Source: Ligilactobacillus aviarius subsp. aviarius DSM 20655 (GTDB lineage: Bacteria > Bacillota > Bacilli > Lactobacillales > Lactobacillaceae). Taken from it: DNA of 64,000 nucleotides. Positions within the stretch are counted from its first letter, which is position 1, and each line of letters opens with the position of its first letter. Shown here one piece after another: positions 1 through 8,019 of this stretch. The DNA is taken from contig NZ_AYZA01000019.1 in the NCBI RefSeq assembly GCF_001436315.1, forward strand, positions 191,305-255,304, read 5' to 3'. Made by a program: the position numbers and the translations under genes. The notes beneath the pieces were generated by a model that was not told the DNA's origin, did not search any database, and saw nothing but the letters and a program-made list of their open reading frames with translations.

Positions 1-993
1 ATGGATTATCAAAAATTCGGAACGGTTTCTGCCCGGCCATTTATTGAAAATCCCCGGCTGAATAACTATGCAGAATTTTTAGGGAAAATGGGAGCGAAAG
101 TTCAACTTTCGGAATATCAGAATCAAGTTTTGACGTTTATTACGAAGGAACTGGCCAATGGTAAGCGGCCGCATGAACTGATCGTGTTGCGGGAGCTGAT
201 CGAACACGGACATATTGCATTTGACCAGTTGAAGCGAATCTTTAATTCGCAGCATATTTATGTTAACGATGCGGTCATTCAATCGGTCATCCAAGTCCTT
301 TCACTGGCATTCTTTGATGTTAAAGCGGGAAAGACGACCCGTAAGGCCCAATACGGCGATCATTCATTGATTCAAACGGATTTGTTGGAAATCAGCTTAA
401 GTTCAGCATTTAAACAAGCATTGACCCAAAGTGGAACCGATTTTAAGCGGCTCGTAAATGATGCAATCAAGGTTGGATTAGATTTCAATCAAAATTACAA
501 CAATCAGGCGCAATTTACGCTGGATCAGTCATACTCGCGGAAGGATGTTTGCCGGCTTTTGAACTGGGAAAAGGATGTCAGCGCACCGCTTTACGGTTAC
601 CGGGTAACGGATGAAGTATGTCCAATCTTTATTACGTACCATAAAAGTGATGATGAGCATCAACGCAGTGCCCGTTATCAAAATGATTTTACGGCGAACT
701 CCGTAATCAAATGGTATACGCGTAGTCCGCGACATTTAACTTCAGATGAAGTTCAAAAATTACTCCGGGGAGTTGATCAAGGAAATCAGCAAACCCGCAT
801 CGAAATTTTTATCAAACGCAATGACGCAGCGGGAAAAGAATTCAACTATGTTGGTGAAGGGGAAATCATTCCCGGCTCCGTGCATGAAGAAAAAATCGCT
901 TCAAATCGGGGGCGTGAAAAGGCGGTCGTCGCAATGGAAATTCGATTAAAAACGCCGTTAACACTGGCCGCAGCGCAGAAAATAACCGATTAG
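1..993 (+). CDS. C-terminal part of a DUF3427-type superfamily II helicase (5' end outside window)
   Basis: The frame is open from the first base and ends at 991-993, so the start codon of the real gene is probably upstream of the window and the methionine at base 1 is likely internal. The translated 330 residues match what I know of the DUF3427 domain that ends many DEAD/DEAH helicases. Recognisable pieces are a YSRKDVCRLLNW block near residue 181, a CPIFITYHK block near 208, a RYQNDF block near 226, and an IEIFIKRNDAAGKEFNYVG block near 265. No helicase motifs are present in the visible part. Family assignment is from memory of conserved blocks; the helicase portion is inferred. Confidence 0.7.
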   Translation: MDYQKFGTVSARPFIENPRLNNYAEFLGKMGAKVQLSEYQNQVLTFITKELANGKRPHELIVLRELIEHGHIAFDQLKRIFNSQHIYVNDAVIQSVIQVLSLAFFDVKAGKTTRKAQYGDHSLIQTDLLEISLSSAFKQALTQSGTDFKRLVNDAIKVGLDFNQNYNNQAQFTLDQSYSRKDVCRLLNWEKDVSAPLYGYRVTDEVCPIFITYHKSDDEHQRSARYQNDFTANSVIKWYTRSPRHLTSDEVQKLLRGVDQGNQQTRIEIFIKRNDAAGKEFNYVGEGEIIPGSVHEEKIASNRGREKAVVAMEIRLKTPLTLAAAQKITD

Positions 994-1055
994 TTCATAT
1001 TATTTATGAATGGTTGTTCATAATAAAATTCGTATAGAAATTATAATAATATATT

Positions 1056-1084
1056 TTGACGCAATTTAAAAAAATCGATACAAT
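1056..1084 (+). promoter_or_regulatory. Sigma-A-type promoter for leader ORF and HTH gene
   Basis: TTGACG (1056-1061) and TACAAT (1079-1084) are separated by 17 bp, a near-consensus arrangement. It lies 24 bp upstream of the 15-codon leader ORF and 76 bp upstream of the HTH gene. Confidence 0.75.
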
Positions 1085-1108
1085 GAAAGTGTGAATAGGA
1101 GATCGGTG

Positions 1109-1156
1109 ATGATAGCAAAGAACTACAAAGCAATCTCAAAAAGAAAGGCGATGTAG
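1109..1156 (+). CDS. 15-residue leader peptide ORF upstream of HTH regulator
   Basis: ATG at 1109 has a GGAG Shine-Dalgarno about 7 bases upstream and reads 15 codons to TAG at 1154-1156. The peptide is basic (six Lys/Arg). The stop codon is embedded in the TAGGAGG sequence directly in front of the ATG of the next gene. Terminating ribosomes would therefore sit on that initiation region. I infer translational coupling or a regulatory leader; no family is recognised. Confidence 0.45.
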   Translation: MIAKNYKAISKRKAM

Positions 1157-1160
1157 GAGG

Positions 1161-1361
1161 ATGCAGTTAGGAAAAAACCTGAAAATTGCTCGTCAAAATT
1201 CGGGATACACCCAAGAAGAAGTGTCAAATATCTTATTTGTTTCCCAACAAACGATTTCAAATTGGGAAAAGGAGATCAGCACTCCGAGTGTAAGTGACTT
1301 GGTCAAAATCAGTAATTTGTATCAAGTCTCAGTCGACACGCTTTTGAAGGATCAATTGTAG
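1161..1361 (+). CDS. Small XRE-family HTH transcriptional regulator
   Basis: A 66-residue protein that is almost entirely one HTH_3 domain. The recognition region TQEEVSNILFVSQQTISNWE spans residues 18-37, followed by STPSVSDLVKISNLYQVSVD. There is no effector or peptidase domain, so it is a minimal DNA-binding protein, similar to many stand-alone lactobacillal regulators. ATG 1161 is the only usable start in this frame, because stops occur at 1107-1115. Its purine-rich AGGAGG lies immediately adjacent to the ATG, an unusually short spacing. This fits re-initiation by ribosomes leaving the preceding leader ORF. Targets are unknown. Confidence 0.8.
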   Translation: MQLGKNLKIARQNSGYTQEEVSNILFVSQQTISNWEKEISTPSVSDLVKISNLYQVSVDTLLKDQL

Positions 1362-1495
1362 TGCACATCAAAATTGTATCCAAAATATTTTCTATTAATT
1401 GGCGACTTTTTATGGCAAAATAAAGAAAAGGGTTAAGCGAATTGGAGAATGAATCAGGGAGATTTGGGGAATTTTAATTAGAAAGAGTGATTGAA

Positions 1496-1663
1496 ATGTG
1501 GTTAATGGTCGGATGTCAGTCAGGAAAAGTATATTTGAAAGCGTCAACAAAAGCTGAGCTTAACCAGCTTGCAATTACCAAGTACAAGCGGACAGACAAT
1601 GCAACAACCCGTTTCCGTCAAGAATTGTATCCGGAACCGATGCGTTATATGAAAAAAGCATAA
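1496..1663 (+). CDS. Conserved-type small hypothetical protein (55 aa)
   Basis: ATG 1496 to TAA 1661-1663 gives 55 codons. The protein has a hydrophobic start (MWLMVGC) and a basic, tyrosine-containing remainder ending RYMKKA. The upstream GAAAGAG is a modest ribosome-binding site. It is directly followed by a strong terminator, which supports a real transcript. No family is recognised and no function is proposed. Confidence 0.55.
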   Translation: MWLMVGCQSGKVYLKASTKAELNQLAITKYKRTDNATTRFRQELYPEPMRYMKKA

Positions 1664-1669
1664 TAATCA

Positions 1670-1700
1670 AAGAATCGTGCAGTCCGCACGGTTCTTTTTT
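1670..1700 (+). terminator. Rho-independent terminator
   Basis: The inverted repeat AAGAATCGTGC / GCACGGTTCTT encloses a 5-base loop and is followed by a run of six T. It closes the transcript of the 55-aa gene. Confidence 0.85.
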
Positions 1701-1750
1701 GTCCGTGATGTTATAATAATGACAGAGTTTAAAAGAAATAGGGTGAAAAA

Positions 1751-2254
1751 ATGAAAGTTAATGTTCCATTAGATCACGGCTTTTTGCCTGACAAATATGC
1801 AAAGAAAGCAGCGCCCGAATTCCAATTGAAAGATCATCCAATTGTTTCTTTCCCAATTGATATTCAGGATGCACCTGCTGGCACCCAGACCTTTGCGTTA
1901 ACGTTAGTTGACTTTGATGCGATTCCAGTTTGCGGATTTGCATGGATTCACTGGACAGCAGCTAATATCCCAGTTGAATTAAATCATTTACCTGAAAATG
2001 CTAGTCGTGAATTGCATGACTTTATTCAGGGAAACAATAGTGCTGCCGGTTACCTTGTTGGCGGCGATCAAACAATTAGTCGCAACTATCTTGGACTGCG
2101 GCCACCAGAAGGCGTTCACAACTATACATTGACCGTTTATGCCCTCGATACCGAACTTCCACTGGAAAATGGCTACTGGATGAATGAACTGTTAGATGCT
2201 ATGAAGGGGCATGTTTTGGAAAAGGTAAAGGTTGAATTACCTTATGGGGAGTAA
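1751..2254 (+). CDS. YbhB/YbcL-type PEBP (Raf kinase inhibitor-like) protein
   Basis: The 167-residue protein is of normal length for bacterial phosphatidylethanolamine-binding-protein homologues. It shows the LVDFDAIPVCGFAWIHW block (residues 51-67), corresponding to the family's D-x-D-A-P...H-W ligand-pocket motif, and a later GLRPPEGVHNYTLTVYAL block. There is no signal peptide, so it is cytoplasmic. The physiological ligand is unknown in bacteria. It is a single-gene transcript: terminators lie before (1670) and after (2266), and TATAAT at 1712-1717 may be its -10 element. The start is supported by GGGTGAAAAA just upstream. Confidence 0.88.
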   Translation: MKVNVPLDHGFLPDKYAKKAAPEFQLKDHPIVSFPIDIQDAPAGTQTFALTLVDFDAIPVCGFAWIHWTAANIPVELNHLPENASRELHDFIQGNNSAAGYLVGGDQTISRNYLGLRPPEGVHNYTLTVYALDTELPLENGYWMNELLDAMKGHVLEKVKVELPYGE

Positions 2255-2265
2255 TTTGAATTAAA

Positions 2266-2299
2266 GAATTAAGATGGATGTCTTAGTTCTCTTTTTTTT
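2266..2299 (+). terminator. Rho-independent terminator after PEBP gene
   Basis: A 9-bp stem GAATTAAGA / TCTTAGTTC with a 6-base loop is followed by CTTTTTTTT. Its T-run directly abuts the first unit of the repeat array at 2299. Confidence 0.8.
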
Positions 2300-2370
2300 G
2301 CAAAAAATGCAAAAAATGCAAAATCAAAATTTTATGCAAAAAATGCAAAATTTGCAAAAAATGCAAAAAG
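2299..2370 (+). repeat. Direct-repeat (iteron-like) array upstream of ATPase gene 1
   Basis: Seven copies of a 9-bp unit TGCAAAA(A/T)(A/T/G/C) start at 2299, 2308, 2317, 2335, 2344, 2353 and 2362. The one gap (2326-2334) is exactly 9 bp, so all units stay in register over 72 bp. The A-tracts recur every 9 bp. The array ends 34 bp before the ATPase start codon. I infer a binding site for a DNA-binding protein, quite possibly the ATPase itself, because its paralogue has an analogous but different array. Confidence 0.85.
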
Positions 2371-2403
2371 TAAATAAAATAATTAGTAGAAAGGATGAGG
2401 ACA

Positions 2404-3516
2404 TTGGCAGATCGATCACCATTTAACCCTAACTTTGGAAAAGTCCCGCGTTTATTTCTTGATCGGGAAAATATTATTGATGACTATATTGATGAACTGA
2501 CAAATTCCGGTGATCACATTGATACTCCATATCAAACAACGATGATCTACGGTGTTCGGGGTTCTGGGAAGACATCAATGTTAACGGATATCATCAATCG
2601 TGTAAAACAACTAGATGATTGGATCGTAGTTGACCTATTAAATAACCGGTCGATCATTGATAATTTAATTGAAAGTATCCAAATGCAGTCAAAACTTAAT
2701 TTGTCAAAACTGATTCAAAAGATTAATGATATTAAAATCAAAAACTTTGAAATCAAATTGAATAGTCAAAATACGCATCAGATGCAATTGTTGCTTGGAA
2801 TTTTTGAAAAACTTAGTCAGCAAGGAAAGAAAGTTTTGATTACAATTGATGAAGTTTCATCGACTCCTGAAATGCGTGATTTAGCAATGATGTATCAACT
2901 ATTAATTCGGCAAAACTTCGGAATTGCGATGATCATGACCGGTTTGCCTGAAAATGTTTCGGAATTAAAACATAATAAGGTATTAACGTTTTTACTTCGA
3001 AGTAGTCAACTTGAATTATCTTTTCTGCAAGGCCGATCAATTGAAGACGCATTTCGAACGAATTTTGAAAAGGGAAGTCGCCAAATTTCAGATTCAACGG
3101 CTGTTAAACTAACCCAAATGACAAAAGGGTATGCCTATGCGTTTCAATTACTTGGATATTTGATTTGGAAAAAAACGAACCCCGGCGACTCGATTGATGA
3201 GAAAGTAATTGATCAGGTGATCGATGATTACCAACAAAAGCTTTTTGATAATGCCTACGCGTTGATTTATCAGAAACTGACAGCAGTTGATAAACAATTT
3301 TTGAAAGCAATGGCGCAAAATAATACCGATGAAGTTAAACTGGCCTTTATTGCTGATCAGACAGGCAAGCCATCAAACTATTGGTCGACGTATCGAAAGC
3401 GGCTTGTCCGAAGCCAAATTATCAAAAATGGTTCATATGGATTTGTTTCGTTTAAGTTGCCGTTCTTTAAAGAGTTTTTACTTGAAGAAGAAAGTTTTGA
3501 AAAATACGATTTTTAA
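2404..3516 (+). CDS. AAA+ (archaeal-type/STAND-like) ATPase with C-terminal winged helix, paralogue 1
   Basis: The protein (370 aa from TTG 2404) begins with an SPFNPNFGKVP motif. It then has Walker A GVRGSGKTS (about residues 51-59), Walker B LITIDEV (about 150-156), and the sensor-like stretch MIMTGLPENVSEL. The C-terminal third ends in a predicted winged helix (IADQTGKPSNYWSTYRKRLV...). I prefer TTG 2404 over ATG 2395 because AAGGA at 2391-2395 overlaps the ATG but is well spaced for TTG. About half the residues are shared with the protein at 28049-29152. The fold suggests an ATP-dependent DNA-binding switch. Function is unknown, and autoregulation through the upstream repeats is an inference. 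Confidence 0.75.
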   Translation: MADRSPFNPNFGKVPRLFLDRENIIDDYIDELTNSGDHIDTPYQTTMIYGVRGSGKTSMLTDIINRVKQLDDWIVVDLLNNRSIIDNLIESIQMQSKLNLSKLIQKINDIKIKNFEIKLNSQNTHQMQLLLGIFEKLSQQGKKVLITIDEVSSTPEMRDLAMMYQLLIRQNFGIAMIMTGLPENVSELKHNKVLTFLLRSSQLELSFLQGRSIEDAFRTNFEKGSRQISDSTAVKLTQMTKGYAYAFQLLGYLIWKKTNPGDSIDEKVIDQVIDDYQQKLFDNAYALIYQKLTAVDKQFLKAMAQNNTDEVKLAFIADQTGKPSNYWSTYRKRLVRSQIIKNGSYGFVSFKLPFFKEFLLEEESFEKYDF

Positions 3517-3551
3517 AAAGAAGCTGAGACTAATGTTTTGGCTTCTTTTTG
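3515..3551 (+). terminator. Terminator after ATPase gene 1
   Basis: AAAAAGAAGC (3515-3524) pairs with GCTTCTTTTT (3541-3550), giving a 10-bp stem with a T-rich 3' arm; it overlaps the ATPase stop codon. Confidence 0.75.
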
Positions 3552-3675
3552 TTTATCTACGGAAATGATTTATTTTTTAACGTTTATGCGGATTTTGGTT
3601 GTAGTAAGAATGATTAGGATAGAATACGAATATTAAACAGTCATTTAACTAAAAGAAAAGTAGCAGGTTGTTAAT

Positions 3676-4449
3676 ATGAAAATATTTTATACTTCTTCTT
3701 ACATTGTTAAAAAGAACACATCCAAGCCATTGTTTTGGACAGTGTTTATTTGGCCAATTACTTTATTGATGGGATTAGAAGTGATTATAACGGAAAAGGA
3801 TATCCAAACATTTGGATTAATTATGAAAGAAGGATTGTTTAGCATTGGAATTCCATTATATGCATTGATTGCAGTTGTGTTCTTTTCACAAATGGTCGCA
3901 AGAGAATTTTATATCGGAAAATCGGAAAGAGTATTGGAATTTTTGATAGCAATGAGTAACAATAAAACACAATTCTATGGTCGCTTATTAGGTACAAGTA
4001 TGATTGTATTGATATCAAATTTGTTTTATGTTGCCATAATAGTGATCTTTAAGGAAAAATTATCCCAGATTGGCAAACTATTACGTCAATTTAGTTTTCT
4101 GGATACTAAACGATTTTTGGAATTTTTAATAGCTTTATCTTTGTTTAGCATATTTGTAATTTTATTTTCTGTTTTGGTCGGAATTGAAACCCGCGACGTT
4201 TCAAAAATTAGTCAACATTTAGGAAGTGTATATTTATTGATCGTTTCCGCGCCAATCATTAATTTGATTTCGAATGATTTTATTCAAAAGAAAGTGTTGT
4301 TATATGTTCCTTTTTTTAACATTCCAGGTATTGATTTACAAACTAGTTTAACAGATATCCTAATCATATTTGGAACAAATATTTTTACACTTATATTTTT
4401 TGTAATTGGATTGCAAAAGTTATTTAAAAAGAGAGTTGAAGTTCAATGA
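3676..4449 (+). CDS. ABC-2-type exporter permease A
   Basis: The 257-residue polytopic membrane protein has about six hydrophobic segments: two in the first 85 residues, a pair around 105-175, then two near the C-terminus. The topology is that of ABC-2 permeases. It opens an operon of two permeases, a split ATPase and a LytTR regulator, with 4-bp overlap (ATGA) to the next permease. The block is visibly more AT-rich than its neighbours, consistent with horizontal acquisition. Exported substrate is unknown; bacteriocin or peptide immunity/export is a plausible reading of the context only. The Shine-Dalgarno (GTAGCAGG) is moderate. Confidence 0.75.
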   Translation: MKIFYTSSYIVKKNTSKPLFWTVFIWPITLLMGLEVIITEKDIQTFGLIMKEGLFSIGIPLYALIAVVFFSQMVAREFYIGKSERVLEFLIAMSNNKTQFYGRLLGTSMIVLISNLFYVAIIVIFKEKLSQIGKLLRQFSFLDTKRFLEFLIALSLFSIFVILFSVLVGIETRDVSKISQHLGSVYLLIVSAPIINLISNDFIQKKVLLYVPFFNIPGIDLQTSLTDILIIFGTNIFTLIFFVIGLQKLFKKRVEVQ

Positions 4450-5285
4450 ATAAAACATTAATTGTAGCTAGGCATACTTTTATAACTAATTTTGCGACTA
4501 AGTGGTTTTTAGTGACAACATTGATCCCGATATTTACTGAGTTTTTTATATTACATTCGAATAGAATGTTTAATTCTTTTCTTTTATTTACGAATCACTT
4601 AAATCCTAGAAATGTAATTGCTTTAATTATTCCCGTTATCGCCGCATATTTTTGCATTTTATACTCATCAATTATTGCAAATGAAGTTGTGAATGATCGA
4701 ACAACTCGAATAAACGAGCTATTATTCGCGATGTCGAGTGCGCGAATTCAATTGATTGGAAAGATTGTTGGTTTATACGTATTGCTGATTATTCAATTAG
4801 CAATGCTAACAGTTGCAACCATTTTTTTAACAGAATGGCAAAGAAATCTTTTTCTATATGTTCCAACAATATTCGATGCAATATATTTTACTTTTAATAT
4901 TTTATTTGCAACTTTCTTTGGGTTAATATGGACGGTTCAAATTGCTGTATGTATCGATGATAATACTCAAACCGCTCTTGCAGTTATTCCGGTTACCTTA
5001 ATATATCTTCAGGCGGCAGGTTTAGCATTTTCGTTTGCACTTATTCCTGGGAAAATGAGCTTAGGAATTGCAAGGATAGTTCTAGACTGTGTTGGAATCA
5101 TTCCAGGAATTGGTTCAATTCTAATGCCTGTTTTATACTATGCTCAAAATTTTTCCTTAATTGAGGTTATTGTTTCGGTAATTGGTGAAATTTTGATTGG
5201 TAAATTTTTATATAAAAGAGCAATAAAAAAGTATTCTGTAAAAGCACTGGATCATAGTAACAAAAAAACAAATAAATGGATCTAA
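4446..5285 (+). CDS. ABC-2-type exporter permease B
   Basis: The 279-residue protein has about six transmembrane segments and a NDRTTRINELLFAMSSARIQ cytoplasmic segment around residues 83-102. This resembles the conserved gating region of NatB-like ABC-2 permeases. The start overlaps the end of permease A by 4 bp, so translation is probably coupled. With permease A it would form a heterodimeric export channel powered by the downstream ATPase. Substrate is unknown. Confidence 0.75.
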   Translation: MNKTLIVARHTFITNFATKWFLVTTLIPIFTEFFILHSNRMFNSFLLFTNHLNPRNVIALIIPVIAAYFCILYSSIIANEVVNDRTTRINELLFAMSSARIQLIGKIVGLYVLLIIQLAMLTVATIFLTEWQRNLFLYVPTIFDAIYFTFNILFATFFGLIWTVQIAVCIDDNTQTALAVIPVTLIYLQAAGLAFSFALIPGKMSLGIARIVLDCVGIIPGIGSILMPVLYYAQNFSLIEVIVSVIGEILIGKFLYKRAIKKYSVKALDHSNKKTNKWI

Positions 5286-5311
5286 TTTAAAAGAGATGGG
5301 AGATATATTTT

Positions 5312-5902
5312 ATGATTGAACTTAAGCACGTAAGTCGTAATTTTAATGATAAAACAGCAGTGGATGATTTAAATTTTAAATTATTTCCGGGAGAAACATT
5401 AGGAATCATTGGGCAAAACGGTGCTGGGAAATCAACGACTTTTAGAATGATCATGGGCTTTATTGCGCCATCTAAAGGTCATATATTAGTAGACAATAAA
5501 TTGATTGATGAAAAAGTAAGAAGAAATTTTGGGTTCATGCCCGAAGAACGTGGATTATATCAAAATGAGACTATAATCAATCAAATGATTTATTTCGGAG
5601 AATTACATGGAATGAGCCACTTTGATCTAAGGATAAATTTAAGAAAATGGATGAAAAAATTAGCTATTGTCGGCAATTTTAATGATAAAATAAAGGATTT
5701 ATCGAAAGGAAATGCTCAAAAAGTTCAATTAATAGCTGTTCTTATGTTTGAGCCCAAATTAATTATTTTAGATGAGCCTTTTTCAGGCCTTGATCCAGTA
5801 AATGCTGAGTTATTAAACAATGCGATTTTAGAATTAAAAAGAAAAGGTTCAATGATTGTATTTTCAAGTCATAGCATGGATAATGTAGAAAAAGTTTCCT
5901 AA
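5312..5902 (+). CDS. ABC exporter ATPase, nucleotide-binding part (truncated by split)
   Basis: The 196 residues contain Walker A GQNGAGKST (about residues 34-42), a Q-loop (NFGFMPEERGLYQ), a signature LSKGNAQKVQ in place of LSGGQ, and Walker B LIILDEPFSGLDP. The H-loop SSHSMD lies near the end. Homologues continue past this point with a D-R-(I/L) stretch and a roughly 90-residue C-terminal domain. Here TAA at 5900-5902 stops the frame and the remainder is encoded in the next frame. The nucleotide-binding domain itself looks complete, so a split but functional protein is possible; otherwise this is a frameshifted gene. Confidence 0.8.
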   Translation: MIELKHVSRNFNDKTAVDDLNFKLFPGETLGIIGQNGAGKSTTFRMIMGFIAPSKGHILVDNKLIDEKVRRNFGFMPEERGLYQNETIINQMIYFGELHGMSHFDLRINLRKWMKKLAIVGNFNDKIKDLSKGNAQKVQLIAVLMFEPKLIILDEPFSGLDPVNAELLNNAILELKRKGSMIVFSSHSMDNVEKVS

Positions 5903-6195
5903 TGCTGAAACACGGAGAAACTGTTTTAAATGGTGAGATAAAAGATATTTACAAAGATTTTATTAGGGAATATCTTACAATTAATGGAATTAAAAATATA
6001 GATTTTTTCAAAAAATACAACGGTGTTTCTGACATTCAACAAATGAAAAATGGAAATATAAAAATGAAATTGGTCAACGAACAAGTAGGAAAAGTAATTT
6101 TTAGAGATATTGTTAAAGAATATGGTTATATCCCATTATTCAATCAATCATATCCTTCGTTAGAGGAAATCTTTAAAAGAAAAGCTATTGATTAA
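5902..6195 (+). CDS. Detached C-terminal domain of the ABC exporter ATPase
   Basis: The 97 residues start MLKHGETVLNGEIKDI, exactly what follows the H-loop region in NatA-like (DUF4162-type) ATPases. They also contain the usual closing YPSLEEIFKRK. The ATG at 5902 shares its A with the TAA stop of the preceding ORF (TAATG), an arrangement that permits termination-reinitiation. It has no Shine-Dalgarno of its own. Either a small deletion has split one gene, or the two halves are made separately and associate. Confidence 0.7.
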   Translation: MLKHGETVLNGEIKDIYKDFIREYLTINGIKNIDFFKKYNGVSDIQQMKNGNIKMKLVNEQVGKVIFRDIVKEYGYIPLFNQSYPSLEEIFKRKAID

Positions 6196-6219
6196 TCAGA
6201 TACATTAAGGGGAAATACT

Positions 6220-6975
6220 ATGTTACTTGTTTTGCTTTGTGAAGATAAACCGATTCAACTAAAAGAATACTGTACGATTATTCAGAATCATATCATGATA
6301 AATGAATTCAATAGTAAGTTACAAATCGCAACGTCTAATCCAATCGATATCATTGATTTCTTAACAAGAGAAGCTATTGAAATCTTTGATAAGAATATTT
6401 TAGTATTTATTGATATTGATTTAAAAAATGAAATTACAGGCCTTGAGCTTGGAAAGTGGGTTCGAACTTCTTTTCCGCTTGCCCAAATTGTGTTTATTAC
6501 CACTGACATAAAATATCTGTTCTTGGCAGTTGAAGCACGAATTTCTCCGCTTGATTATATTGTTCAAAATCATTCGAATTACAATATAAAAGGCCGAATT
6601 GAAGAAGATCTTCGATATGCGTATGACTATTATTTACAATGTTTAAATTTAAAAAAAGAATTATTCAAATTTAAACTAGGGCATGAAATCAAAATTTTGC
6701 CATTAAATGATATTCTTGCAATCGAGGCTTCGACTAATCCTCACAAAGTAATCTTATCTACTCTTAGCGAAAAAATAGAATTCTCAAGTAGCAGTAAAGA
6801 TATTCATCGGCAACACATAAAGCTATTAAAAATTAACCGTGGAATCCTAGTTAATCCTGAAAATATTATTCATTTTAATGTAAGTAAAAGATTGGTTACA
6901 TTAACTAATTCATGCAGATATGAAGTTTCATTTCGCCATATAAAAGATGTTAAAAGGGCAATTAAAGCTCCTTGA
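6220..6975 (+). CDS. AgrA/ComE-type response regulator with LytTR DNA-binding domain
   Basis: The 251 residues comprise a receiver domain (acidic E8-D9, phospho-acceptor D65 in VFIDID) and a C-terminal LytTR domain (about 150-245, with EIKILPLNDILAIEAS and LLKINRGILVNPENI). The usual receiver lysine is not evident in PLDYIVQN. Family members are normally paired with a HPK10 sensor kinase and a peptide pheromone gene. Neither is present here, so it is an orphan at the end of the ABC-2 operon and may control that operon. The SD AAGGGGA is well spaced. Confidence 0.82.
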   Translation: MLLVLLCEDKPIQLKEYCTIIQNHIMINEFNSKLQIATSNPIDIIDFLTREAIEIFDKNILVFIDIDLKNEITGLELGKWVRTSFPLAQIVFITTDIKYLFLAVEARISPLDYIVQNHSNYNIKGRIEEDLRYAYDYYLQCLNLKKELFKFKLGHEIKILPLNDILAIEASTNPHKVILSTLSEKIEFSSSSKDIHRQHIKLLKINRGILVNPENIIHFNVSKRLVTLTNSCRYEVSFRHIKDVKRAIKAP

Positions 6976-6992
6976 TTAAAGGTAAAATAAAA

Positions 6993-7025
6993 GGGCTAAG
7001 TTCTCTTTAAAATGAAACTTAGTCC
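6993..7025. terminator. Convergent (bidirectional) terminator hairpin
   Basis: GGGCTAAGTT (6993-7002) pairs with AACTTAGTCC (7016-7025) between two convergent genes. T-runs are weak in both directions, so efficiency is uncertain. Confidence 0.6.
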
Positions 7026-7054
7026 TTAATTTGTTAGATTATAACTTTTAAATT

Positions 7055-7945
7055 TTATTTCTTCGGTTGATAATTCAATCCAATCACCGCAATAATAATC
7101 AAAATCGAGCCAATAATTTCGGCAACACTAAGCGTTAATCCCATCAAAATAACCGAGCCAAAGGTGGCAGTAATTGGTTCAAAGGCATCCAGTAAACTCA
7201 TAATTGTCGGGTTGACGTATTTCAAGGCTACCGAGAATAACAAGAACGGAATGATTGTTCCGATTAAAATTACACCAATGATTTCAATAAAGTTTATGGG
7301 CATTAAATTTACTTTTGGAACTACCGGATAAATGATCGATAACGCAATTCCAGCAATCAAAATTCCCCAACCGGTGACCGTAAGCGCGTCATATTTTTGA
7401 AGTAACTGGCGAGGACTAACAGTCGTTGTCATTACTCCGACAGCTGATAAGATTCCAAAAAGCAAAACTGCTGGTGTAATTGCAAGATGGGTAAATTTTC
7501 CGTTTGTCGCAACCGTTGCAACTCCAATAAAAGCAACGACCGCGCTGATGATTTCGATTCGGCGTGGAAGTTGATGATGAACCAACGCCATGTAAAGCAT
7601 TACAAAAAATGGGCCGACAAATTGAAGAATCGTCGCAATCGACGCGTTGCCGTAATTTACCGTAATAAAATAAAACAGTTGATCAGGAATCATTCCAATC
7701 ACGCCGTAAACCAAAAGTTGCAGGACCGCATGCCAGTCGCGAAAGACGGCAAAAGGGTGACAATCGCAAAGCGCAGCTAACAACACCATGATTCCTCCAG
7801 CACAAATCATTCGGATCTGAGTAAGAAACACGGGGGTCATTTGCGGAACTTCAAACAAAAACTTAGCAATGATTCCTGACAATCCCCAAAAGATCGAAGC
7901 GACCGCGCCAAAAACGATCCATCGGCGCTGATTATTAACTTGCAA
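7055..7945 (-). CDS. DMT-superfamily (EamA) transporter
   Basis: A carrier of about 296 residues with ten hydrophobic segments and the two-EamA-domain layout. Family members export amino acids or other metabolites across the cytoplasmic membrane; this substrate is not predictable. I place the start at TTG 7945. An AGAAGGAG sequence lies at ideal distance from it and would sit inside the coding region if ATG 7966 were used. The second start would add seven basic residues. The gene is convergent with the LytTR regulator. Confidence 0.83.
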   Translation of the reverse strand: MQVNNQRRWIVFGAVASIFWGLSGIIAKFLFEVPQMTPVFLTQIRMICAGGIMVLLAALCDCHPFAVFRDWHAVLQLLVYGVIGMIPDQLFYFITVNYGNASIATILQFVGPFFVMLYMALVHHQLPRRIEIISAVVAFIGVATVATNGKFTHLAITPAVLLFGILSAVGVMTTTVSPRQLLQKYDALTVTGWGILIAGIALSIIYPVVPKVNLMPINFIEIIGVILIGTIIPFLLFSVALKYVNPTIMSLLDAFEPITATFGSVILMGLTLSVAEIIGSILIIIAVIGLNYQPKK

Positions 7946-8019
7946 TCCAATTCTCCTTCTTTCCATAAAGAAAGCCGTGACGTTCAGCCACAGCTCATTC
8001 TCTTTCCACTTACGAAATT

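Noticed and set aside
2299..2370. CRISPR array
   Set aside because: Units are 9 bp with no spacers and no cas genes nearby; it is a direct-repeat operator-like array.
7487..7780. 97-codon plus-strand frame opposite the DMT transporter
   Set aside because: Shadow of a well-supported transporter gene; very basic, implausible protein.
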